DNA from: Legionella nautarum
GTDB taxonomy: Bacteria > Pseudomonadota > Gammaproteobacteria > Legionellales > Legionellaceae
Direction: 5' to 3'
DNA length: 52,383 nucleotides
NCBI RefSeq assembly: GCF_001467895.1
Contig: NZ_LNYO01000027.1
Location: 23,599-75,981, forward strand
Part shown: piece by piece, positions 32,644 through 41,726 of the stretch
How the letters are laid out: each line of letters starts with the position of its first letter
Position numbering within the stretch: position 1 is the first letter of the stretch
Notes under the pieces: generated by a model
Told to the model about the DNA's origin: nothing
Database searches by the model: none
Seen by the model: only the letters and a program-made list of their open reading frames with translations
Translations under genes and position numbers: made by a program

Positions 32644-34567
32644 TGGTGCTGCGTTCCTCCTTTTTTATTTCTGTCTTTATAAAAGCCTTAACCCTAAAGG
32701 ACAGAGGAAGTTTTTAAGCTTAAATCTTTGGATTATGGGCGCTGTTGTGGCCCTTTTTATTTTTACAACACTTTGGTCTTTGATTTTTTTCTCTCTAATG
32801 AAGCTTTCATTAAGACTTGTTAGACCCTGGTCAGTCCTTCAATTAATCCCACAAACAAGGGATTGGGACCTTGTTACTCAGTTTTATTTTTGGGTCTTTC
32901 CCACTTTGTCTCTTAGTTTAATTGGGTTTGGCAAGCTTAATCAGCTATTGGAACCGGCCTGGAAACAATTATACGGGAATGCCCATTGGGCAAGCCGTCA
33001 CGAGATGAAAAAGATGGGCTTTCTTAAAGAAGAGGGTAATGTGGTCGTTGGCAAATTAGGTGCTACTTTGCTGCGCTACTCGTTAACCAACCATCTTTTA
33101 GTCTTTGCTCCTTCGCGCTCAGGAAAAGGGGTCTCTCTGGTGATCCCTAATGCGCTTCATTGGCAGGGCTCACTATTAGCCTTGGATAATAAATATGAAA
33201 TATTTGATTATACGAGTGGTTATCGGGCGCAATCAGGTTCTGAAGTCTATCGTTTTTCACCGGCACAAACTCACTATCAAACGCATTGTATTAATCCCTT
33301 AGATTATGTGGATAGGGTAAACCCTTGTAAACGCGTCACCGACCTACATCTTATTTTAGATATCTTGATTGCCCATTCAGATTCTGAAAATAAAATGTGG
33401 GTAGAAGAAGCACGTTCCCTCGCTTTAGGTTTACTTTTATGGCTCATGCAAAGTGAACGCAATTTTGCGTTAAGTGAACTATCAGCCCTCGTGAAAGGCG
33501 GTCAATTAGAATTATTTTTGCAGCAAGTCATACAGGATCATACCATTGCCGATAATTTAATCAGTATCGATCCGCCAGCTTTTTTAGCGATCCAAAACTT
33601 TTTACAAAAAGCACCTAAAGAACAATCAGGGGTTAGAACTACCTTAGCGTCGATGCTAAGACTCTGGGAAGACCCTCTTATTTGTGCGGCCACCAATCGT
33701 TCTGATTTTGATTTTAGAGATCTGCGAAAAAGACCCATTACGGTGTATTTATCTTTTGGAACCCATCAAATTTCACGCCTTGCTTCCCTGATTAATTTGT
33801 TGGTGCAGCTTTTTTTAAACGTCATGTTGTCCCATCTGCCCACTGAAGAGGAGCCTTACAAAGTACTTTGCTTGCTCGATGAGATTAATCGCTTTGGTCG
33901 TATGGATAAACTGAAAGATGGCTTTGGCGACTTAGCAGGGTATGGAGTTCATCTTATGCCAATTATTCAGAATGTGGGTCAATTTTATTCGATTTATGGT
34001 GGACGGGATCAAAGCGATATTTTTTTCCAAAACACCGACTTAAAGATAGGCTTTCGCCAAAATGCGCCAACGGATAAGGAATTTTTATCCAAAGAACTGG
34101 GCAATCGCACTATTCGCATTAAAAATCGAAGTTATGCGACGAATCGAGAGGGCAGTAATTACAGCGAAAGTCTCATTGAACGACCGCTGTTATCACCAAC
34201 TGAAATTGGACGCCTTTCTAAGCGGCAACAAATTATAATCACCGGTGACGGCGTGATTCGCTGTCACAAAATAACCTATTACAAAGACAGGCAGTTTAAA
34301 CGCAAACTGTTGCCTGCGGCCATTATTCCTACTGTTAAACCTCAGTTTCCCATTATTGATATTAAAAAAGAAGCGATGGAAGAAACCCTCGATGAAGACA
34401 ATAACGAGACCAATTTTAAGACAAAAAAAGATACTAAAAGCAAATATAAGCCCTCAAATACAAAGACTTTTCTGAGTGATACCAGTCACCCCTCTAAAGC
34501 CGATGGACAGACCAGCGAGCTCATTGAATATTTAGCCCAATCATTTGAAGAAGAAGGAATTGAATAA
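32633..34567 (+). CDS. lvhD4: VirD4-like coupling protein (LvhD4)
   Basis: This 644-aa T4SS coupling ATPase has N-terminal TM helices at about 33-58 and 78-103. Walker A is FAPSRSGKGVSLVIPN (about 160-176), the second motif is ALDNKYEIFDYTSGYR and Walker B is LCLLDEINRFGRMDKL (about 415-430). The C-terminus (about 575-644) is Lys/Asn/Asp-rich and looks disordered, a likely substrate-binding tail. It hands the relaxase-DNA complex to the channel. Its stop overlaps the next gene by one base. Confidence 0.93.
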   Translation: MIFNGAAFLLFYFCLYKSLNPKGQRKFLSLNLWIMGAVVALFIFTTLWSLIFFSLMKLSLRLVRPWSVLQLIPQTRDWDLVTQFYFWVFPTLSLSLIGFGKLNQLLEPAWKQLYGNAHWASRHEMKKMGFLKEEGNVVVGKLGATLLRYSLTNHLLVFAPSRSGKGVSLVIPNALHWQGSLLALDNKYEIFDYTSGYRAQSGSEVYRFSPAQTHYQTHCINPLDYVDRVNPCKRVTDLHLILDILIAHSDSENKMWVEEARSLALGLLLWLMQSERNFALSELSALVKGGQLELFLQQVIQDHTIADNLISIDPPAFLAIQNFLQKAPKEQSGVRTTLASMLRLWEDPLICAATNRSDFDFRDLRKRPITVYLSFGTHQISRLASLINLLVQLFLNVMLSHLPTEEEPYKVLCLLDEINRFGRMDKLKDGFGDLAGYGVHLMPIIQNVGQFYSIYGGRDQSDIFFQNTDLKIGFRQNAPTDKEFLSKELGNRTIRIKNRSYATNREGSNYSESLIERPLLSPTEIGRLSKRQQIIITGDGVIRCHKITYYKDRQFKRKLLPAAIIPTVKPQFPIIDIKKEAMEETLDEDNNETNFKTKKDTKSKYKPSNTKTFLSDTSHPSKADGQTSELIEYLAQSFEEEGIE

Positions 34568-37305
34568 TGAAATTATCAAGAACAAGCCGATTAGCCCTTC
34601 GATTAGGGATTAAAACGAAAGAATATCATGATTATATTCATGCTAATGAGGAAAAAGAGCGCCATCAAAAACGACGCGACCTGTTTTTATCTCAACCGCG
34701 TGAGCGGGTTATCAACGACTATCCTGAACTTAAGCCTATTTATGAGGTACAAGATAGCGCGCTACGTTTTTTCAATGATGTTCTTATTGCAACACCGCAA
34801 AGTCTTAATACGAATCGTCGAAATCAGCTACGTGCCCAACATCTTGCGTTTGAAGCCTTTGATTTTTTAGATAAGAATAAACCCGTTCCTTTATTTTTCC
34901 GAGAAGGGCGCTCTGAAGAAGCAAGTCTCCTGCGGGCCGAAGAGCTTCGCACCTTAAGGCATGAACTTAATTTAAGTTTTGATGACAATGCGCGGGTAAA
35001 TTCTGAACTACGTCAGGAAGCGCACGCGCGCTATGCGAAGTTTAGTCATTCTTTTTTTAGCAACGAACAAGAAGCCGTTAAGCAATATCCAGAGCTCGCA
35101 CCCCTTATGAAAGTAAAAAAACAAGCAACTCGTTATTTTAGTCAATGGGTTATTGAGGAAAAAAGGGATAAGGTCATTAAAGATTGTTTAAACCGAGCGA
35201 TTAAAGACATAGCGCGTCATATTCCGTTGCCAAATGCCGAAGAAATTAAAGCAGAAGCATTGAGTTTGCGAAGCTCCTGGATAGGTACGCAAACAAATAT
35301 TCCGCAAGCAAAGGGAGGTGCTCCATCAAAAACCTATCAATACCAAGGTGTTGATTTTATGAAACAGTTGATTGGCAAAAATGGGATTGCTCAAGGTTGG
35401 TGGCCCTACAATCCTGATTTATTAGAAGCAACGAATAGAATTAATGATATCGATAATGAGATCTTAAAAGAGCAATGGATAACCTCGTTTAATACCCTCC
35501 CTAAAGAAGAGGTCTTAGAAAAATTCCCAAAACTGACTGTGATCTATAATAAATTGGATGCAGCACGCCTATTTTATAATGAAAAAATAGCAACCCCTTA
35601 TGCCGAAGAGGCGGCCAAGACGATAGTCACTCTTGATTTTGATTGCTTATTAAAGAATGAACCCATTAAAGCCATTAGTGAAACACCAGCGAAACTGCAT
35701 GAGCAACTGATTCAACAAATTCAATATCAACTTCAAATTGAGGGAAAAGAAAAAAGTCTAGTCACTGCGGCCAAACCCTTTAACCAACAACTGAAAGTAT
35801 TTCACCGTATTCAAGAGTCAACCTTTAACGATCTTGATGCCTCAAATGAGAATTTTCCCGATGAATTAGCACCCGTTCTTGTTCCAAAAGTACTGGAGTT
35901 ACCCCAAAAACCACTAATAAGTTTAGAAAGTATCGCTGAGCAAATCAGAGACCTTAAAGCGCAGATGTTAGAAGCCGGTCTTTCCCAACAGCCCTTAGAT
36001 AAGCTATTGCAAGAACAGCTCAATCTCTCTCAGGACCCCGTTGAACAGGAGCTTAAGGCCTCCACTGACACTCAGTTATTCCTTGAAGAGAAGACAATTC
36101 AACCCACGATCAGTTTGAGTTCGTTGCATTCAACCGCAGCTCCTTTAGACCTTGATGCTATTTTGAACTCCGATCATCGCTCAAAAACCATTGAGGGGGA
36201 TGAATTTTCTCGTTGGGATATCCCCTTATTAACGGAAGCACTGAATAAACGAGGTCGAGAATTTGTAACTGCGCTTTTAGGTGAGCCGCGTTTTCAAGAC
36301 AATCAGCAATTGCGTTTTGGAGCTAATAAGGGTTCATTAATTGTCACGATCGCAGGTCCTAAACAGGGTCTATGGTATGATCATCAAACCGGTGAAGGCG
36401 GTAACCTCATTCAATTAGTCCAAAAAGAAAAAAATCTAAACTTTAAGGAAGCGCTCGATTATATTGGCAATTATTTAGACTTTTCACCCGAAAAAAGTGT
36501 TTCAAGTCAAATCGATGTCAGCGATTTACCCAAAACATTGACTGATGATCAAATTAAGTTAGTCCGCTATGCCAGACAATTAGCGAATAGTTCACAACCC
36601 CTTGAAGGGACTCTTGCTGAAACTTATCTTAAAAGTCGGGGTATCGATACCTCCGTGTGTAGCCCTTATGTTCGTTTCTTACCTTCGGTTAAAGAAAAAG
36701 AAACAGGTCAAATGCATCCCGCGTTATTATTGATTGGAAAAAATAAAGCAGGCAAGGTGCAATGTGCACAAGTCACTTTTTTATCTAAAGAGGGTAAAAA
36801 GCTCTCTATCGAAGAGCCGAAGCGCACCTTTGGATTACCTAAAGGGGCTCTTATTCCTGTTCATGTCGGTACTAGCAATCTTTATGGGTTAGCGGAGGGT
36901 GGCGAAACCTCTCTTTCTGTAGCCTGTGCCCATAAAGAATTAACAGTGTTTGCATCCCTCGGTAGTTTTACCAATTTTGCCCACAGTGCACTCAATGGCA
37001 ATGGCAATACGCTTATTGTCTTTGCTGATAATGATTTAGCCGCTAAGGCGTCTATTTCTAAAAGAAATAAGGCCTTCGAACAGCTTCAGGCCCAAGGATT
37101 TAATCTTTTAACCTGTAAACCTAAAACGCTTAGACAAGATTTTAATGATGTGTTGCAAGAAAAAGGGCTTGAAGGCCTTAGGCAAGAATCATTGCAATTA
37201 ACGCTTTATGCTTCAGAAAAAAAAGAGTCGACTAGACATCAAGAAAATCAGTTTTCACGACAATTAGAAAAGAAGAAAACCCCTGAACAGGAGCTCGATT
37301 TTTAA
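34567..37305 (+). CDS. Large TOPRIM primase-like protein of the transfer operon
   Basis: The N-terminal half of this 912-aa protein is helical and contains three copies of a module: DYPELKPIYEVQDSALRFF (about 51), QYPELAPLMKVKKQATRYF (about 173) and KFPKLTVIYNKLDAARLFY (about 319). Around 540-620 lies a CHC2-like fold (GLWYDHQTGEGGNLIQLV) that lacks the zinc cysteines. A TOPRIM domain follows with the Glu motif GLAEGGETSLS (about 776) and the acidic motif VFADNDLAA (about 816). This resembles conjugative primases fused to or associated with relaxases. It may prime the transferred strand. Lvr proteins of unknown role follow lvhD4 in L. pneumophila, and I could not check for correspondence. Confidence 0.7.
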   Translation: MKLSRTSRLALRLGIKTKEYHDYIHANEEKERHQKRRDLFLSQPRERVINDYPELKPIYEVQDSALRFFNDVLIATPQSLNTNRRNQLRAQHLAFEAFDFLDKNKPVPLFFREGRSEEASLLRAEELRTLRHELNLSFDDNARVNSELRQEAHARYAKFSHSFFSNEQEAVKQYPELAPLMKVKKQATRYFSQWVIEEKRDKVIKDCLNRAIKDIARHIPLPNAEEIKAEALSLRSSWIGTQTNIPQAKGGAPSKTYQYQGVDFMKQLIGKNGIAQGWWPYNPDLLEATNRINDIDNEILKEQWITSFNTLPKEEVLEKFPKLTVIYNKLDAARLFYNEKIATPYAEEAAKTIVTLDFDCLLKNEPIKAISETPAKLHEQLIQQIQYQLQIEGKEKSLVTAAKPFNQQLKVFHRIQESTFNDLDASNENFPDELAPVLVPKVLELPQKPLISLESIAEQIRDLKAQMLEAGLSQQPLDKLLQEQLNLSQDPVEQELKASTDTQLFLEEKTIQPTISLSSLHSTAAPLDLDAILNSDHRSKTIEGDEFSRWDIPLLTEALNKRGREFVTALLGEPRFQDNQQLRFGANKGSLIVTIAGPKQGLWYDHQTGEGGNLIQLVQKEKNLNFKEALDYIGNYLDFSPEKSVSSQIDVSDLPKTLTDDQIKLVRYARQLANSSQPLEGTLAETYLKSRGIDTSVCSPYVRFLPSVKEKETGQMHPALLLIGKNKAGKVQCAQVTFLSKEGKKLSIEEPKRTFGLPKGALIPVHVGTSNLYGLAEGGETSLSVACAHKELTVFASLGSFTNFAHSALNGNGNTLIVFADNDLAAKASISKRNKAFEQLQAQGFNLLTCKPKTLRQDFNDVLQEKGLEGLRQESLQLTLYASEKKESTRHQENQFSRQLEKKKTPEQELDF

Positions 37306-37370
37306 ACCTGCCTACTTCGCTAGTCAACAACAACGACTAAACAATTAACCTAACTAAAGAGACTTTGATA

Positions 37371-38276
37371 ATGACGCAAATAAAGGTGTTCACTTTGCTT
37401 TTGCCAAAATTTGGAAAAAAGCAAGGGTTTAAGAAAAACAGCAATCAAATTGTTTCAAAAAAGCGCAATAAAAGAGGCTCAAAATTAAAACATTTGGCCT
37501 TTTTTGCCCTGCTTTATTTCCCTATGTTTAGTGCTAATGCGAATTCAAACTTTGCGTCCGTTCAATTCGTTGTGGATGTGGCAAATGCATTAAGAAAGGA
37601 ATTTAATGTTGGGTTTCAAGCCATGCAAACGCAAGTTAATAATGTGTTCAATCAGCTTTCTACCAATGTCAGCGCCCAAATTACAAGTATTAACCAAGAG
37701 CTAAAACGAGATTTAGAACCGCTTAAAGAGCAAATCAACAATCTGCCCATTAGGTCTCATCACATTGGAGATAGGATTGAGGGCGGTGTTGTTTTTTTTG
37801 TGGATGCCTCCTTACAACATGGATTAGTAGCCTCTTTAGACGATGTGCATGAGGGCATTGAGTGGCGTAATGGGGAAAGTGGTGATCGCTTAATTAATGC
37901 AGCTGGTCTTGGAGTAGGTGCCGGTGAAACAAACACTCGCTTAATTATTGCACAGCAAACGGTCGACCAACAAGATGGCCAATATGCAGCCCTGCTTGCG
38001 GCAAATTATCAAGTCACTGCTCAAGGCGCTTCCTGTTCAGCACTTTCAAACCATGAACTTTGTTATGGCGGTTGGTTTTTACCTTCGCTGCAAGAGTTAT
38101 CTCTTTTATTAACCAACCTTAAACAAACGCCAGTTGGACATAGGCCTGAGGGAACTTACTGGAGCTCCACCGAAGGTAATTTTACTCAATCTTGGGCGCT
38201 TGATTCTAATCAGGCAGAACCCTTGTTATTGGATAAAGCAGTGCTTGGCAAAATTAGAGCAATTCGTAAATTTTAA
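37371..38276 (+). CDS. Surface protein with coiled-coil stalk and DUF1566 (Lcl-like) C-terminal domain
   Basis: This 301-aa protein has an unusually long signal region: about 40 mostly basic residues precede the hydrophobic core HLAFFALLYFPMFSANA, like extended signal peptides of autotransporters. Residues about 60-125 form a coiled-coil stalk (FNVGFQAMQTQVNNVFNQLS). The C-terminal 170 residues are DUF1566-like (GDRIEGGVVFFVD, WRNGESGDR, GAGETNTRLI, GGWFLPSLQEL, TYWSSTE), the domain that ends the Legionella collagen-like adhesin Lcl. The ATG at 37371 fits AAAGAG upstream better than a TTG at 37365. Its paralogue lies immediately downstream. Confidence 0.75.
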   Translation: MTQIKVFTLLLPKFGKKQGFKKNSNQIVSKKRNKRGSKLKHLAFFALLYFPMFSANANSNFASVQFVVDVANALRKEFNVGFQAMQTQVNNVFNQLSTNVSAQITSINQELKRDLEPLKEQINNLPIRSHHIGDRIEGGVVFFVDASLQHGLVASLDDVHEGIEWRNGESGDRLINAAGLGVGAGETNTRLIIAQQTVDQQDGQYAALLAANYQVTAQGASCSALSNHELCYGGWFLPSLQELSLLLTNLKQTPVGHRPEGTYWSSTEGNFTQSWALDSNQAEPLLLDKAVLGKIRAIRKF

Positions 38277-38294
38277 ATGAAATGAGATCTCAAC

Positions 38295-39122
38295 ATGAAA
38301 AAAATATTGATGACGCTGTTATTGCTGTTTATTAATTACACAGCAAGTGCCGGACCAGGTGATGATATTTGGCAAAACATTACTACAATTAACGCACTCC
38401 TTGCTGTGATGAGGGAAGATATTACCAGTTTACAACAGGAGAGTACGTCAACCACGATTGCTGTTTCGCAATTGCAAACCGGCTTAAAACATTTATCCGA
38501 GGTGATTCAGGCGCTAAGTAGCGACAGTAATCAATCGCTAGCAACAATGAGTAATGAGGTGGCGAATGTTAAATCGGCGCTCCCTAAACCGCATGTGATT
38601 GGCGAATACTACCATGGGGGAATTGTTTTTTATGTGGACGAAAGTGGGCAACATGGATTAATTGCGAGCAAAATTGATTGTAATGAAGAAGGGATTGAAT
38701 GGCGAAACGGTTTATCCGGAAGCAAAATCACCAATGCCAGAGGGGATGGCCTCGGTGCTGGTGAAACGAACACGCTATTGATTATTAGTCAGCAAACCAT
38801 TGATAAACAAAAGGGCAGTTTCGCAGCCCTTCTTGCCCATAATTTCAAAGTGTCTGAGGATGGAATAACCCCCTGTAAGACGCCTGTTACGCCCGATGCT
38901 CGATGTTACGGCGCTTGGTATTTACCCTCATCGTTTGAATTACAACTCATTCATTTGAATTTACATCAAGCAGGCTTTGCATCCTTTGTACCTGAGTTTT
39001 ATTGGAGTTCGACGGAAATTAATGTGGCAAACGCCTGGTTAGTGAATTTTGCAACCGGTGAAACCATCGCGAGCAATAAATCAAACACCATAGGCCACGT
39101 TCGCGCGGTCAGTCGATTTTAA
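38295..39122 (+). CDS. Second stalked DUF1566 (Lcl-like) protein
   Basis: This 275-aa paralogue of the preceding protein has a standard signal peptide (MKKILMTLLLLFINYTASA), a helical stalk (about 25-95) and the same C-terminal domain (EYYHGGIVFYVDESGQHGL, EWRNGLSGSK, GAGETNTLLI, GAWYLPSSFEL, FYWSSTE, HVRAVSRF). The two cysteines around CKTPVTPDARC match the pair in the neighbour and could form a disulphide. Probably exported and trimeric by analogy with Lcl. A role in donor-recipient contact is suggested only by its place at the end of the transfer operon. Confidence 0.75.
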   Translation: MKKILMTLLLLFINYTASAGPGDDIWQNITTINALLAVMREDITSLQQESTSTTIAVSQLQTGLKHLSEVIQALSSDSNQSLATMSNEVANVKSALPKPHVIGEYYHGGIVFYVDESGQHGLIASKIDCNEEGIEWRNGLSGSKITNARGDGLGAGETNTLLIISQQTIDKQKGSFAALLAHNFKVSEDGITPCKTPVTPDARCYGAWYLPSSFELQLIHLNLHQAGFASFVPEFYWSSTEINVANAWLVNFATGETIASNKSNTIGHVRAVSRF

Positions 39123-39144
39123 TCATTTATAAAGAGGATAAATT

Positions 39145-39768
39145 ATGAAATATTTAGTTTCTATATTGTTTTTTTTAAGCACAACGGGAAGCTTTGCATG
39201 TTGTGAGGAAGATGTCAGTCATTGGTATTTAAATGGTGCTTTTGGTTATGCATCCTATGCTAATCATAATGGTCATACCAGCTTAGGTCGTCTAGGATTA
39301 GGTTATCTCTTACCAGGAGTAGGCTATTTTCAAGTGGGATTAGAAGGAGGCATCCAAAATGGACATACGATGCGCCCTTATTTCCCTGTTGCAAGTATTA
39401 ATGCCTTGGGTGGTGTTCCGGTTGAGTTGCAATTAAAACCGATGCTTGATTTATTAGCGGTAGTAAAAACCGTTCCCTTAGATGCCATTCCTGTATTTGG
39501 TTATCTAAAAGCAGGAGCGTTATATCAACAATTACATATTGATAGAGAAACAGTGACTCCTGTAAAGCGGTTTCGCGGAGTTACCCCTGAGCTAATAGTA
39601 GGTCTAGGTTATAAACTAAATGATCAAGCATCGATTAATATAAGCTATCAATATTTTTGGGGTAGAGCTCCTCAATTAGTAGTTAATGAATTAACGCAGA
39701 CTGCAACCTTAAGAAATATTCCTTCGCGACAAGCAATAATGCTCGGTTTCAGTTTTAATTTTTTATAA
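39145..39768 (+). CDS. Outer-membrane beta-barrel protein
   Basis: This 207-aa protein has a signal peptide (MKYLVSILFFLSTTGSFA) directly followed by two cysteines. It has about eight beta-like strands (YLNGAFGYASYAN, GRLGLGYLLPG, FQVGLEGGI, INISYQYFWG) and a terminal strand ending in Phe (AIMLGFSFNFL), the signature recognised by the BAM complex. It resembles small OmpA/OmpW-type barrels of Legionella. It is the last gene of the plus-strand run and could anchor or assist the two stalked proteins. Confidence 0.75.
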   Translation: MKYLVSILFFLSTTGSFACCEEDVSHWYLNGAFGYASYANHNGHTSLGRLGLGYLLPGVGYFQVGLEGGIQNGHTMRPYFPVASINALGGVPVELQLKPMLDLLAVVKTVPLDAIPVFGYLKAGALYQQLHIDRETVTPVKRFRGVTPELIVGLGYKLNDQASINISYQYFWGRAPQLVVNELTQTATLRNIPSRQAIMLGFSFNFL

Positions 39769-39771
39769 GGC

Positions 39772-39847
39772 GAGCTAGATAGCTCTTTCTTAAGCTTAAA
39801 TAAGAACGAAGTCTTACACTTCTTTACTTCTTTATAGAGTGTAAGAC
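39772..39847. terminator. Transcription terminator region between transfer operon and mob genes
   Basis: GAGCT-AGAT-AGCTC at 39772-39785 is followed by TTTCTT, a weak intrinsic terminator for the plus strand. A second, stronger inverted repeat has perfect 10-bp arms GTCTTACACT (39811-39820) and AGTGTAAGAC (39838-39847). The region separates convergent operons, so termination in both directions is expected. Confidence 0.5.
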
Positions 39848-39946
39848 GTTTAATAGCAAAGTCGTTAATAAAAGATAGAGATGAATTGCGTAAGTAGGGC
39901 AGGGGAGAGACTGAAAGTAGGCTAATGATCAAAATTTAACAGATGA

Positions 39947-41113
39947 TTAATCGGTTTCTCCCAGCCCTAGATCCCTAGAATTTTTATTTAATTGATTTTT
40001 CGCAGGGTATAAGCCTAAAAAGTTGGAATCCTTAGTCAATGACGAGGATTTCGCTATGAATTTCTCTTTCAATAATTCGTCTTTCGACATTTCCGAAGGA
40101 AAATGCTTTGAAAAATCCAATAGCAATTTGGCGGTCATTAGACTGTTATCTTTATTGGGCGAATCCGCGTTTTTAGTATGTTGTTCAAACAGTTTTTTAG
40201 CCGTCTTATAAAAACGATTTTTAACGGCATGATTGCGTAATTGTCTTTGTTCTTTACCCGTATCGGCTGATTGCTTAGAGAGAAGCTCTTCTTGGACTCG
40301 TTTTGCTAAGGCTTTATCGACTGCGGGTATGACATTGCGATTTCTCATCTGAACTAAAGGTGATTTTAAGGACTGGCCTGCAAGTCCTCTTTCAAAGCGA
40401 CGGCTTGCCTCAACCATGAGTCCATGTTCGCGGCACTTTTTAGCAAAGTTTTTGCGCAGCAAATGAAGGTATTGTTTTCGTGGATTTAATTTATAACCTT
40501 CTACAGAGCGTAAACAAATCACTGAATGGATATGTGGGTGTTCAGTATCATTATGAGCTACAAATAAATAATCATGCTGACCGCCGAATTCTTCTTGTAA
40601 AAATTCTCTCGTTAGTTGTTTAAAACGATCGCGACAAGTATTAGGAGGCGCGCTTAATACCATATGCATCGTATTACGTGAATTTTTATGATGATCAAAA
40701 TAGATAGCATTCCAAGAAGATAATAAATCATTCGATTCTTCTGCTGAATGAATCAATGATTGTTCTTGATCTTCTGCTGGCAAATCAAAATCACGAGTAA
40801 TATAAGCTAAGTGTTTATAGATTTTATCTAGACCCTTTCCAAAGCTTGTAATTTTTAAAATCGCTTGCTTATATCCTGAAGCAATGCGAATGAGATCAGC
40901 CGTTGATAATTCGTACTGCGAAGAGTTACTGGCTGTATGATAGCCATACTTAATTTCCTTAGTAATTCTCGTGCGTTTCTGGATCGTTTTTTTAGATGAT
41001 TTTACAGAATGAGCATTGTCGTTTTCGTTATAAGCATGCGAATGGATAAAACGTCGAGATTTACCTGCATCATCTAATAAACCGTCTTCTAAATCATCAT
41101 TCATAGTGATCAT
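39947..41113 (-). CDS. Relaxase (VirD2/MOBP-like)
   Basis: The 388-aa protein has the three-histidine metal site as HPHIH at residues 192-196 within HNDTEHPHIHSVICLRSVEG. An N-terminal catalytic-Tyr region (ILKITSFGKGLDKIYKHLAYITRD, about 85-108) and a motif NTMHMVLSAPP follow the MOBP pattern. It would nick oriT and stay bound to the transferred strand. At 388 aa it has no helicase or primase domain. The TOPRIM protein at 34567 may supply that function. It overlaps the MobC-like gene by 17 bp. The start may be at 41104 instead. Confidence 0.85.
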   Translation of the reverse strand: MITMNDDLEDGLLDDAGKSRRFIHSHAYNENDNAHSVKSSKKTIQKRTRITKEIKYGYHTASNSSQYELSTADLIRIASGYKQAILKITSFGKGLDKIYKHLAYITRDFDLPAEDQEQSLIHSAEESNDLLSSWNAIYFDHHKNSRNTMHMVLSAPPNTCRDRFKQLTREFLQEEFGGQHDYLFVAHNDTEHPHIHSVICLRSVEGYKLNPRKQYLHLLRKNFAKKCREHGLMVEASRRFERGLAGQSLKSPLVQMRNRNVIPAVDKALAKRVQEELLSKQSADTGKEQRQLRNHAVKNRFYKTAKKLFEQHTKNADSPNKDNSLMTAKLLLDFSKHFPSEMSKDELLKEKFIAKSSSLTKDSNFLGLYPAKNQLNKNSRDLGLGETD

Positions 41114-41486
41114 GATTAACCGCTTCCTGATATCTGGTTATCGTTCGCATAATATAGTTTTTTAGACTAGCATTCACTTCTTTTACATGAGATAAGACAT
41201 CCTGTAAATAGTCATTGGAAAAGCGATTGTTAAGTTGATCATTTTGATGCAGTTTTGTAGTAATTTGATTTAAGTTTCTAGCAATCCCTGTGAGTTGTCT
41301 TACTGCTTGTCTAAACTCGTTTAATTCTTCATGAGTTAAATCAGGACCAAAGCCAATATAATCTCGTAATAATTTACGGATTAATCGACTTTTATTTGTC
41401 TCACCAAATAATAATAAACTGACAGATTCAGCCTGTGTCCATTCTTCATCAGTTAATCGCACACGAATCGATTTAGTTTTGTTCAT
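41097..41486 (-). CDS. mobC: MobC-like ribbon-helix-helix relaxosome accessory protein
   Basis: This 129-aa protein has the RHH-like start SIRVRLTDEEWTQAESVSLL and the MobC hallmark ELNEFRQAVRQLTGIARNLNQI at about 60-82. It binds oriT and helps open the DNA for the relaxase encoded immediately downstream. It is transcribed away from the putative oriT at 41487-41720. Confidence 0.85.
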   Translation of the reverse strand: MNKTKSIRVRLTDEEWTQAESVSLLLFGETNKSRLIRKLLRDYIGFGPDLTHEELNEFRQAVRQLTGIARNLNQITTKLHQNDQLNNRFSNDYLQDVLSHVKEVNASLKNYIMRTITRYQEAVNHDHYE

Positions 41487-41720
41487 AGTCTATTTGTGTC
41501 CTTCTAAAGTATTTAGACCGCAAGCCGAAAGGTTGAGGAAATAGTCGCGTTTTGCGACTGGCGATGTGATATTTTTTTAAAATGTCCCACACTTCGCCTA
41601 TCCCGCAAATACTTAACTTATGCCACTGAATATATTATAATAGTTATAGAAAATTTGAGCTAGAACTATCATCTTTTTTAAAATTAGTTGGCTGAAATTA
41701 ATTGATAAAACAGGAGGGTT
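41487..41720. other. Probable oriT region
   Basis: This non-coding stretch lies directly upstream of the mobC-relaxase pair, where MOBP oriTs usually are. It holds a hairpin AGTCGC-GTTTT-GCGACT (41543-41559) and, further on, CCTATCCCGCAAATAC (from about 41597), which loosely recalls the YATCCTG-type nic region. The phrase TATTTAGACC at about 41506 recurs at 42897. The exact nic site cannot be assigned by eye. Confidence 0.5.
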
Positions 41721-41726
41721 AGTGCA

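Noticed and set aside
34628-34870. Open frame of 80 codons in another frame of the TOPRIM gene
   Set aside because: It lies entirely within the coding sequence of a long conserved protein and has no start signal.
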